From positions 1 to 6,142 of the forward strand of contig CAIYTD010000209.1 in assembly GCA_903928955.1 (NCBI GenBank): 6,142 nt of DNA, given 5' to 3'. The number at the start of each line of letters is the position of its first letter. Position 1 is the stretch's first letter. Below are positions 1 through 6,142 of the stretch, one piece after another. Made by a program: the position numbers and the translations under genes. This stretch comes from Oligoflexia bacterium (lineage in GTDB: Bacteria; Bdellovibrionota; UBA1018). A model generated the notes under the pieces. It was given only the letters and a program-made list of their open reading frames with translations. It ran no database searches and was not told the origin of the DNA.

Positions 1-2234
1 AAAAATACTGGAACTTCACTCGAATGATAACACGGCTTACTCACCGTGCATCCAGCATGAATAGGAAAATGGACAGGTGCTCCTTTTTCAGAAAAAATAT
101 GATCTACACGTATTCCATTTTGCTCTACCGAAATATCTTTCATCTGAGTTAAATTATACGTATCGATGATATCCCAGGCAGTTTCTAAAGAATCATCTTT
201 TAATCCGACTGTAGTGGTTCCCTTAATGTCAATTCCCTTTTGAGCTACAGCTTTTGCATAGAAATTGGGTAAGGAAAACTTACCCTGATGGATCATAAAA
301 TCAGACTCTACAAACTCGTATTGGGATGCGTGGTTAGGTAAGTTTCCAATCGATTTTCCCTTGATCCCAGGTACCTGATTACCTATTTGATTCATAGCTT
401 GCGTCGTGGCTTCTCCCACCATTTTCATCACATCAATTGTTGTAAAAGTAGCTTGAGTTACCTTTAAACTTCCTTTCGCCCTTAAATTGGGTATCGCTAA
501 ATCTGAATTCAAGCTACTGCCTTCTCCCTTCAGTGTCATGAACGTTTTTCCTGTCAGAGTATTCTTAACAAGAGCCATTTGAGACTCAAGAGCTTGAGAC
601 AAATCTAAATCGGCAATTTGAGTATGAAACTGATAGGTGGGAATCTTAGGTCTCAGCTGAGCATGGGCATCTGCTTGAATAGTTCCACCAAAAACTTTAA
701 AATTACAGGAATCCAGTCCCAGGGATAAATTGCTAAAACTCATTTTACAGAGCAGATCATTCAACTTCACTTTCTTTGCTTGAAACAGCTTCATTTGAAT
801 AGTTAAAGACGCAACAGTATCAGCTAAAACCTTATTTTCTCTGAGCGGAGCCAACAGTGCATCCAAGTCTGGACGAACAGTGGTCGAGGATGCTTTTTTT
901 ACTTCTGAAGAGGAAGCAACTGCTGGTGCAATATTTTTTTCCAAAGGTGGAAATTCAATGAGTTGATCCAAATCCAATCCGGTTGAACTCACCTCTAAAT
1001 GGATCTGAGGCCGAACAAAAGAAATGATTTTTCCCTGAATTTTTAGATCATTTGCAGGTGCTTTTAACGTCAGAAGAATTTGATCCACTTGATCTGTACT
1101 GACACGGACTATTCCGTCTATTTTTGGTTGTACTTTGAGTTGAGGTGATTTGGCAGTAAGATTGGAAACAATGATTTTTCCATTATATTTTAACTTTTCC
1201 GACGATCCATTTACTTCTGCTTCGAATTGAGCTGATCCGCCTAATTGATACTGCTTCAAGGGAGGAATTAACTCAGTCCAAGGTGCCAACTCAACTGAAT
1301 TGGATTGTATCTTAAAATGAGCAGACGCCAAATTGGTAATTTCTCCTTGCATACCCATTTGAATATTAAAAAATTGAAGATCTAATTTTTCAATCTTTAT
1401 TTCTTTTTCAGATGCAAAGAGTGCAAGCTCAAGATGCGCGGGAACTCCTCTCTGTTTTTGAAAAATATCTGAAGCTGAAATTTCAACTGCATCCATATCC
1501 AGCCGAGAATGGAGTTGAGCGGATTGAATTTTTGCCTCTTTTAAAATAATTTGGGCCTGACCGGTCAGGCGGACAGGACCACGCAATTGTAAAGTATTAC
1601 CCAGTCGAGTGTCTAAATGAGCCCATAATTCTAATTCAATAGGGTGACTCAAGGAAATATTCCTCAAAACAAGATTCATGTCCTTTATTTGCGTACTCAA
1701 CCCAGTCGATTCGTCTGTATATTGGACAGAAGCAGAATCGAGTTCCACTCCCAGGCGTGCTCGAGTTAAAACGCTCGGCAAAGAATTGGAGAGTGGAGAA
1801 GTACCAGAAGAAGATGGAGACACAGGTGAAGCTGAGACCGGTGACTGAGCAGGCGTTTGCTGAATCAAAGACATCACGTTGAGTTGACCCCGTTTATTCT
1901 TAGATAAATGGACAGTAGGTTGATTCATTTTAAAAGTAAGAACAGGGGAGCCAGACAAGAGAGGTAAAAAGGGCAGTTCGAAGTATGCGTCTTGAACCTG
2001 CATCACCCCTTTGCCAGCTGAATCTTGAAGAGTCAAGCCTGCAACTTTAATCCAAATATGTCCCCATAAAGACCAAGATAACTTTCCAAGATTCAACTGA
2101 CCACGAATATTTTGATTAATAGTCTCAACCATTTTTGGTCGATATTTGTCTATATCAACAAAAAAAAGAACACTCATGACCGCAACTCCAATAAAACCCA
2201 AGAACAAACCCATCGCGACAAATAACTTTTTCAC
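1..2234 (-). CDS. AsmA-family envelope protein, C-terminus cut by window edge
   Basis: The minus-strand frame is open from a GTG at 2232-2234 to base 1 (744 residues seen, no stop). The start is fixed by GAGGAG seven bases upstream, just after the gatB stop. Residues 1-3 are MKK, followed by one hydrophobic segment (about 4-25, ending VLFFVDIDKYRP), which fits an uncleaved inner-membrane anchor with the rest in the periplasm. The remainder is beta-strand-like sequence typical of AsmA/TamB-type proteins. A Pro/Ser-rich linker lies at about 127-151 and a second Ala/Ser/Lys-rich one at about 436-453. The last part (about 480-744) resembles the AsmA C-terminal region, with the closing 'VHFPIHAGCTVSKPCY' similar to the family's usual final strand, so probably little is missing. 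Only four cysteines occur (496, 510, 729, 735). AsmA-like proteins are linked to outer-membrane assembly and phospholipid transport between membranes; this protein's exact role cannot be read from sequence. The family assignment is good, the subfamily uncertain. Confidence 0.85.
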   Translation of the reverse strand, partial: MKKLFVAMGLFLGFIGVAVMSVLFFVDIDKYRPKMVETINQNIRGQLNLGKLSWSLWGHIWIKVAGLTLQDSAGKGVMQVQDAYFELPFLPLLSGSPVLTFKMNQPTVHLSKNKRGQLNVMSLIQQTPAQSPVSASPVSPSSSGTSPLSNSLPSVLTRARLGVELDSASVQYTDESTGLSTQIKDMNLVLRNISLSHPIELELWAHLDTRLGNTLQLRGPVRLTGQAQIILKEAKIQSAQLHSRLDMDAVEISASDIFQKQRGVPAHLELALFASEKEIKIEKLDLQFFNIQMGMQGEITNLASAHFKIQSNSVELAPWTELIPPLKQYQLGGSAQFEAEVNGSSEKLKYNGKIIVSNLTAKSPQLKVQPKIDGIVRVSTDQVDQILLTLKAPANDLKIQGKIISFVRPQIHLEVSSTGLDLDQLIEFPPLEKNIAPAVASSSEVKKASSTTVRPDLDALLAPLRENKVLADTVASLTIQMKLFQAKKVKLNDLLCKMSFSNLSLGLDSCNFKVFGGTIQADAHAQLRPKIPTYQFHTQIADLDLSQALESQMALVKNTLTGKTFMTLKGEGSSLNSDLAIPNLRAKGSLKVTQATFTTIDVMKMVGEATTQAMNQIGNQVPGIKGKSIGNLPNHASQYEFVESDFMIHQGKFSLPNFYAKAVAQKGIDIKGTTTVGLKDDSLETAWDIIDTYNLTQMKDISVEQNGIRVDHIFSEKGAPVHFPIHAGCTVSKPCYHSSEVPVF

Positions 2235-2241
2235 AGCTTCT

Positions 2242-2247
2242 CTCCTC
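2242..2247 (-). promoter_or_regulatory. Shine-Dalgarno site of the AsmA-family gene
   Basis: The minus strand reads GAGGAG here, seven bases before the GTG start at 2232-2234 and four bases after the gatB stop codon (TAA at 2251-2253). It is the strongest ribosome-binding match in the window. It supports GTG over the in-frame ATG at codon 8, which would remove part of the membrane anchor. The placement suggests ribosomes ending gatB can restart on this gene. Confidence 0.8.
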
Positions 2248-2250
2248 TAG

Positions 2251-3723
2251 TTACATTAATTTTTTTCTTAATAGCTCTCCCAAGAGCGGCGGATTTGCCA
2301 TCCCGTTTGTCTTTTTCATCACTCTCCCGATGAAAAATCCCAGTAATTTATCTTTACCCGCGCGATATTCGGCTACCTGCCTCGGAAAATCTCGAATTAC
2401 TTCATCCATCAGGGGCTCAAGGAGGCTTAAATCATTCCATTGTTTCAAACCTTCCTGATCGACTATCGATGAAACATCTTGCCCTGTTTTCCAAGCAATG
2501 CAAATGACTTGCTTGGCTTGAATATGCGAAAGACTTTGCTTTTGCACTAACCTGACGAGATCAACAATATGAAAGGCCCTTAATTGACTCTGCCAGAGTT
2601 CAATATTATCTTCCTTCCTGAGGCGCATCACTTCACTGAGCATCCAGTTTGCAGCTGCCTTGGAAAAGCATTGGAGCTCAACTCCCACTAATAATGATTT
2701 TTGAACAACCTCATCAAAAAATTCAACGAGAAACTTCGAACTGATCAATAATTCAGCATCAGATAGGGAAAGCCCGAGTACATTCATTAATCTTGCTCTC
2801 TTTTGATCAGGGAGCTCAGGAAGTGAGTGTCGGATCTTTTCAATCCAATCAGAATCAATTTTCACTGGAAGTAAATCGGGGTCTGGAAAATATCGATAAT
2901 CATGCGCTTGTTCTTTAGAACGCATTGGAAAAGTACTATTTTTAGACGAATCATAGCCTCGAGTTTCCTGAATCACTCCAACTCCGGATCGAATCACTTC
3001 CACCTGCCTTGAAATTTCATATTCAATTGCTTTTTCAATAAATCGAAAAGAATTGAGATTTTTAATTTCTGTTCGAATTCCTAACTGACTCGACCCATGC
3101 CGCATGACACTGACATTAGCATCACACCTAAAATTTCCTTCCTGCATATTTCCATCTGAAATTTCAAGATAAACCACTAGAGAATGTAATGTCCTAAGAT
3201 AAGCACCCGCCTCTTGGGGAGTTTCCATGTCAGGCTCACTGACAATCTCAATCAAAGGAACACCCGCCCGATTCAAATTCACCAGAGAGAATCCGGTCCT
3301 ATGAACACTTTTTCCTGCATCTTCTTCAAGATGGATTCGCTGAATGCGCACAGTCCTCGAAACATCGCCATTTTCAACCAGAAGCCATCCGTTCTCACAA
3401 AGGGGCTGATCGAACTGGGTAATTTGATATCCTTTTGGCAAGTCAGGATAAAAATAATTTTTTCGTGCAAAAACAGGTGACTGATTGATTTGACAATGAG
3501 TAGCTAAACCAACCCTTATGCCGTACTCAACTACCTTCCGATTGAGCACCGGTAAAGTCCCAGGGTGTCCAGCACAAATAGGACAAGTATTCGAATTAAC
3601 CTGAATATTCGCAACAGTTGTCTCGTCCGATAACCTTGCTCGACAGCTACAAAATATCTTTGTATGCGTAGCCAATTGGCAATGAACCTCTAAACCAATC
3701 ACTGCCTCAAATTCAAAATCCAC
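2251..3723 (-). CDS. gatB: Aspartyl/glutamyl-tRNA amidotransferase subunit B (GatB)
   Basis: GatB binds mischarged Glu-tRNA(Gln) or Asp-tRNA(Asn), phosphorylates the side-chain carboxylate with ATP, and transamidates it with ammonia channelled from GatA. It is cytosolic, in the GatCAB complex. With the GTG at 3721-3723 the protein is 490 residues, starting MDFEFEAVIGLEVH, which matches the family N-terminus. Seen motifs: cysteines 25, 27, 47 and 50 (zinc site), ARKNYFYPDLPKGYQI (about 86-101), HLEEDAGKS (131-139), NRAGVPLIEIVSEPD (151-165), FRCDANVSV (198-206) and EQAHDYRYFPDPDLLP (271-286). The helical and YqeY-type tail runs to the end, with GRVMKKTNGMANP near the C-terminus. An upstream in-frame GTG at 3727-3729 would add two residues (Met-Cys); I prefer 3723 because GGAGG is then nine bases away instead of three. 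It overlaps gatA by 11 nt. The length is close to normal and no key motif is missing. Confidence 0.97.
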   Translation of the reverse strand: MDFEFEAVIGLEVHCQLATHTKIFCSCRARLSDETTVANIQVNSNTCPICAGHPGTLPVLNRKVVEYGIRVGLATHCQINQSPVFARKNYFYPDLPKGYQITQFDQPLCENGWLLVENGDVSRTVRIQRIHLEEDAGKSVHRTGFSLVNLNRAGVPLIEIVSEPDMETPQEAGAYLRTLHSLVVYLEISDGNMQEGNFRCDANVSVMRHGSSQLGIRTEIKNLNSFRFIEKAIEYEISRQVEVIRSGVGVIQETRGYDSSKNSTFPMRSKEQAHDYRYFPDPDLLPVKIDSDWIEKIRHSLPELPDQKRARLMNVLGLSLSDAELLISSKFLVEFFDEVVQKSLLVGVELQCFSKAAANWMLSEVMRLRKEDNIELWQSQLRAFHIVDLVRLVQKQSLSHIQAKQVICIAWKTGQDVSSIVDQEGLKQWNDLSLLEPLMDEVIRDFPRQVAEYRAGKDKLLGFFIGRVMKKTNGMANPPLLGELLRKKLM

Positions 3724-5182
3724 GCACACTCCCCTCCCCTCTTTTGGAGAAAGCTTGAGCTACAGAAATCATTTGTTCCTCGCAAAAAGGAGGCGCCAGG
3801 AGATGCAGTCCAATGGGTAACCCTTCCTGATCTTCTCCACAAGGTAAACTCATTGCAGGAAGGCCAGCAAGATTAGCTGGAACTGTAAAAATATCATTTA
3901 AATACATTTTCAAAGGATCTATTGCCTTTTCGCCTCGCCGATACGCCGTTGTAGAAGAAACAGGTCCAATAATAAAATCCACTTTCTGAAATGCGAGATC
4001 AAAATCTAGCTTAATCTTGCGACGAACCTGGCATGCCTTTTTATAATAAGCATCTGAATATCCGAGGGAGAGTGCAAATGTTCCTAAAATAATACGGCGT
4101 TTCACTTCCCTGCCGAAGTCTGATCGAATTTTTTGATAAAACTCAGTAAGATCCGTGGTCTCAGCTGCTTCCTGAGATCGAACACCGAATCTAACGCCAT
4201 CCATTCGAGCCAAATTACTGGAAGCCTCACATGCCGCAATAAGATAATAAACAGCTACAGCATACTGAGAAGAAGGAAGAGAAAGAGGTACCAATTGAGC
4301 ACCCTGCGACTCCAACCATTGCATTGCATTTTGAATACTTTTTTCGATCTCAAGAGAAAGACCTCCAGAAAAATATTCTTGGGGCAAGCCAAACCGAAGT
4401 CGATTCCAATGGGGTACCGATTGACTTGCTAAATACGCCTGAAGTGGGGGGATATTGGAACTCGTAGAATCCAAGGGATCATATCCTGATAAAACATCCA
4501 AAAGTCGAGCAGCATCTTCTACAGTCCTTGCCAAGGGTCCAATCTGATCCAACGAGGATGCGAATGCAATTAAACCATATCGACTAATGCGTCCATAAGT
4601 GGGTTTAATTCCCACTACTCCACAATAAGAAGCCGGCAATCGAATCGACCCTCCTGTATCTGACCCTAGAGAAGCCACACAAAGATTCGCTCTCACTGCA
4701 GCTGCCGAACCTCCACTTGACCCGCCTGGAACACGATCTGAGTGGGTGGGATGACCAACAGGACCAAATGCAGAGTTCTCATTAGACCCTCCCATCCCAA
4801 ATTCATCCATATTTAACTTCCCCAAGATCACTGCCCCAGCAGACTCTAAACGTTCAACCGCCGAAGCGGTATAAGGTGGAATATAATGATCTAATATTTT
4901 AGAACCGCAAGTCGTACGAACGCCATCTAGAGTTAAATTATCTTTTAGTCCTATCGGAATTCCAAAAAGAGGTTTCTGCGCCCAAGGTACTTTTTTTTCT
5001 AACCTCAAGAGATCATCAGCTTCTTGCGCCTGCTGAAGTGCTCTCTCTTCACAAAAAGTAATATACTCCCCATTTTTACTTTTTTGAGCCGAATTCAAAT
5101 AGTCTCGAGTTAATTCAACAACTGAAATTTTCTTCTTCTCAAGTGCCTCATGAATTTGACGAATAGTGCGCATTTTTTCCAA
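3713..5182 (-). CDS. gatA: Glutamyl-tRNA(Gln)/aspartyl-tRNA(Asn) amidotransferase subunit A (GatA)
   Basis: GatA is the amidase-signature glutaminase of GatCAB: it hydrolyses glutamine and passes ammonia to GatB. From the TTG at 5180-5182 it is 489 residues, a normal length. The Ser-cisSer-Lys triad is intact: Lys80 in GIPIGLKDN, Ser155 in VPGGSSGGSAAAV and nucleophile Ser179 in GSDTGGSIRLPASY. Other family motifs are GKLNMDEFGMGGSNENSAFG (121-140), GIKPTYGRISRYGL (191-204), SSLDQIGPLART (209-220), SSNLARMDGVRFG (321-333, Met where Tyr is common), REVKRRIILGTFALS (358-372) and MYLNDIFTVPANLAGLPA (426-443). The start is uncertain. The TTG has AAGGA six bases upstream, whereas the ATG at 5171-5173 (three residues shorter, MRTIRQIHEAL) is a better codon but has only a weak GGA. 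The gap from gatC is 9 nt and the 3' end overlaps gatB. Nothing suggests loss of function. Confidence 0.98.
   Translation of the reverse strand: MEKMRTIRQIHEALEKKKISVVELTRDYLNSAQKSKNGEYITFCEERALQQAQEADDLLRLEKKVPWAQKPLFGIPIGLKDNLTLDGVRTTCGSKILDHYIPPYTASAVERLESAGAVILGKLNMDEFGMGGSNENSAFGPVGHPTHSDRVPGGSSGGSAAAVRANLCVASLGSDTGGSIRLPASYCGVVGIKPTYGRISRYGLIAFASSLDQIGPLARTVEDAARLLDVLSGYDPLDSTSSNIPPLQAYLASQSVPHWNRLRFGLPQEYFSGGLSLEIEKSIQNAMQWLESQGAQLVPLSLPSSQYAVAVYYLIAACEASSNLARMDGVRFGVRSQEAAETTDLTEFYQKIRSDFGREVKRRIILGTFALSLGYSDAYYKKACQVRRKIKLDFDLAFQKVDFIIGPVSSTTAYRRGEKAIDPLKMYLNDIFTVPANLAGLPAMSLPCGEDQEGLPIGLHLLAPPFCEEQMISVAQAFSKRGEGSVRGF
3731..3740 (-). promoter_or_regulatory. Doubled purine Shine-Dalgarno site of gatB, inside gatA
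   Basis: The minus strand reads AGGGGAGGGG immediately before two in-frame GTG codons (3727-3729 and 3721-3723). It lies inside the last codons of gatA and encodes part of its RGEGS tail. The first AGGGG sits six bases from the upper GTG. The second AGGGG sits seven bases from the lower GTG, and the central GGAGG nine bases from it. The site therefore makes both starts possible, with the lower one better spaced, and couples gatB translation to gatA. Confidence 0.65.
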
Positions 5183-5188
5183 AAAAAT

Positions 5189-5193
5189 TCCTT
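5189..5193 (-). promoter_or_regulatory. Shine-Dalgarno site of gatA overlapping the gatC stop
   Basis: The minus strand reads TAAGGAA across the end of gatC: the TAA stop (5192-5194) shares its last two bases with AAGGA. The site lies six bases from the TTG at 5182 but fifteen from the ATG at 5173, which is why the TTG is taken as the start here. Sharing bases between stop and ribosome-binding site points to translational coupling of gatC and gatA. Confidence 0.6.
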
Positions 5194-5491
5194 AAAAGAT
5201 AGAAGGTACTTTAAAACTATCCTCAAAAATATCTTGCGCTGATTGCAGAATTTTTGGTTTGCCATCCAAACCTAGGAGAGATTCCTTAATGTCATCTTCT
5301 CGTAGAAATGCAATTCCATCAAAGGGATGAACCAAGGGAACCACTCCCTGAACGTCGACATCCTGCAATTTCTCAACATATTGGATGATTTCATTAAGTT
5401 GAATCGTAAAAACCTTCACTTCTAAAGGCGTTAACTCAAGACGCGCAAGATGAGCGACTTGACAGGTTAATTTTTCATTCAATTCTATCAT
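5192..5491 (-). CDS. gatC: Aspartyl/glutamyl-tRNA amidotransferase subunit C (GatC)
   Basis: GatC is the small subunit that wraps GatA and GatB and stabilises the GatCAB complex; it has no catalytic site. The protein is 99 residues, the usual size, with an ATG at 5489-5491. The N-terminal helix region carries the family pattern VAHLARLELTPLEVKVFTIQ (13-32), then LNEIIQYVEKLQDVDVQGV (32-50). The mid-region FLREDDI (62-68) matches the usual LREDEV block, and the C-terminal EDSFKVPSIF (90-99) matches the FxVPxIL end found across the family. The ribosome-binding site is weak (TAGG about nine bases upstream). It follows the helicase stop by 17 nt and precedes gatA, the common gatC-gatA-gatB order. 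Identification is firm despite the short length because of both neighbours and motifs. Confidence 0.96.
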   Translation of the reverse strand: MIELNEKLTCQVAHLARLELTPLEVKVFTIQLNEIIQYVEKLQDVDVQGVVPLVHPFDGIAFLREDDIKESLLGLDGKPKILQSAQDIFEDSFKVPSIF

Positions 5492-5508
5492 CTTTTCAAG
5501 CCTACTCT

Positions 5509-6142
5509 CTATCCAAAATAACTGCTCACATAGCGTAATAAAAATTTTCTCTGTTCTCGGCCTAAAAATTGAATAGTCACTTTTTGATCATTCCCTAGAC
5601 CTTCGCTTGCAATCACTGTCCCTCGACCATACTCAGGATGGCGTATTTGGCGTCCTACCCACTCCTGAGACTTTGCTGTACTACCAGAAGCTCGAGAAAG
5701 AGAGAAATCTCGAAACTCTAAGAATTGAGCCGGAATTTCATCAAAAAATCGCGAGGGCTGCTGATAACTGACATTTCCCCAAATACGCCGAACAATCACA
5801 TGCATCAAATACAAAACCTCTCGAGCCCGAGTCATACCTACATAACAAAGCCGACGTTCTTCTTCGATATCTTCTTCAGGAGTTTGTTCCCAGATCTTTA
5901 TTGAGGGAAATAATCCCTCTTCCATCCCTACCATAAAGACAACTGGAAATTCGAGTCCTTTGGAAGAATGTAAAGTCATGAGCTTCACGGTACTGATTTG
6001 AGCATCCAATTGATCGAGATCAGAAGCTAATGAAGACTGTTCAATAAACAAAGATAGGAGCAAGAGCTTCTTTTTTTCTCGATCTGACTCTGAAATAGAC
6101 TTCAACTGATCTTCTTCAAACTCTTGTAAAAGAGTATTAAAT
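5509..6142 (-). CDS. pcrA: ATP-dependent DNA helicase PcrA/UvrD, C-terminal part (5' end outside window)
   Basis: The frame enters open at 6142 and ends at a TAG (5509-5511), giving 210 residues of a superfamily 1A 3'-5' DNA helicase used in repair and replication. A start can be read at the TTG at 6103-6105, but the frame continues upstream of it (FNTLLQEFEEDQL), so that is internal. Motif V is seen as KLMTLHSSKGLEFPVVF (about 53-69), then VGMEEGLFPS, and motif VI as RRLCYVGMTRAR (96-107) with the arginine that contacts ATP. After a short linker (about 142-160) comes a Tudor-like module, VGRQIRHPEYGRGTV onward to the end (about 162-210). This is the tail through which PcrA/UvrD binds RNA polymerase. 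The Tudor-like ending and motif spacing suit PcrA/UvrD over Rep; PcrA versus UvrD naming is a matter of lineage. The walker and upstream motifs are not in the window. Confidence 0.93.
   Translation of the reverse strand, partial: FNTLLQEFEEDQLKSISESDREKKKLLLLSLFIEQSSLASDLDQLDAQISTVKLMTLHSSKGLEFPVVFMVGMEEGLFPSIKIWEQTPEEDIEEERRLCYVGMTRAREVLYLMHVIVRRIWGNVSYQQPSRFFDEIPAQFLEFRDFSLSRASGSTAKSQEWVGRQIRHPEYGRGTVIASEGLGNDQKVTIQFLGREQRKFLLRYVSSYFG

Noticed and set aside
2160..2167. Eight-base A run in the AsmA anchor region as a slippage or phase-variation site.
   Set aside because: It simply encodes Phe-Phe in the membrane segment. The frame is intact and similar runs of seven to eight occur elsewhere in this AT-rich DNA.
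2235..2273. T-rich stretch near the gatB stop as a terminator.
   Set aside because: There is no GC-rich hairpin ahead of it in either direction, and the run belongs to the lysine codons at the end of gatB.
3279..3470. Minus-strand open frame of 63 codons in another frame of gatB.
   Set aside because: It is nested in a firmly identified gene, with no family resemblance.
3214..3480. Plus-strand open frame of 88 codons inside gatB.
   Set aside because: It lies antisense to conserved GatB motifs, has no recognisable domain or ribosome-binding context, and is explained by the gatB codons.
4133..4432. Plus-strand open frame of 99 codons inside gatA.
   Set aside because: It is antisense to the middle of gatA, basic and low in recognisable structure, and typical of a shadow frame.
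6103..6105. TTG that could begin a short 198-residue helicase-like protein.
   Set aside because: The frame stays open to the window edge and the product lacks the ATP-binding half, so it is an internal codon of a longer gene.

Overview
The window is a compact, wholly minus-strand gene string. Transcription runs from high to low coordinates: 3' end of a PcrA/UvrD helicase gene (cut by the window edge at 6142), gatC, gatA, gatB, then a long AsmA-family gene that runs off the window at base 1. Almost every base is coding. The gaps are 17, 9 and 16 nt, and gatA and gatB overlap by 11 or 17 nt, so there is no room for a separate promoter or terminator between genes. A single polycistronic unit is the simplest reading. 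The plus strand holds no convincing gene.

The AsmA-like protein (N-terminal anchor followed by a long periplasmic-type beta-rich chain) points to a diderm, Gram-negative-type bacterium. The base composition is moderately AT-rich. A PcrA-type helicase with a C-terminal Tudor-like module, a GatB that keeps its zinc cysteines, and an AsmA protein together suggest a deltaproteobacterial or Bdellovibrio-like lineage over an enteric one. That placement is inference only and would need a phylogeny.

Region by region: 5509-6142 encodes the last 210 residues of the helicase, with motifs V and VI and the Tudor-like tail. Bases 2251-5491 encode the complete GatCAB amidotransferase, which converts Glu-tRNA(Gln) and/or Asp-tRNA(Asn) to Gln-tRNA(Gln) and/or Asn-tRNA(Asn). 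All expected catalytic residues of GatA and the GatB signatures are present, so the enzyme looks functional. Bases 1-2234 encode at least 744 residues of the AsmA-family envelope protein, starting at a GTG behind a strong Shine-Dalgarno sequence right after the gatB stop.

The gat genes work together as one heterotrimer made from one message, with start signals placed inside or against the preceding stop codon. The helicase and AsmA genes have no obvious biochemical link to them. I see no mobile element, CRISPR array, RNA gene, defence system or clearly novel system. The points worth a second look concern start-codon choice, the GatB zinc loop, the cysteine pairs and linkers of the AsmA protein, and the attachment of an envelope gene to the gat operon.
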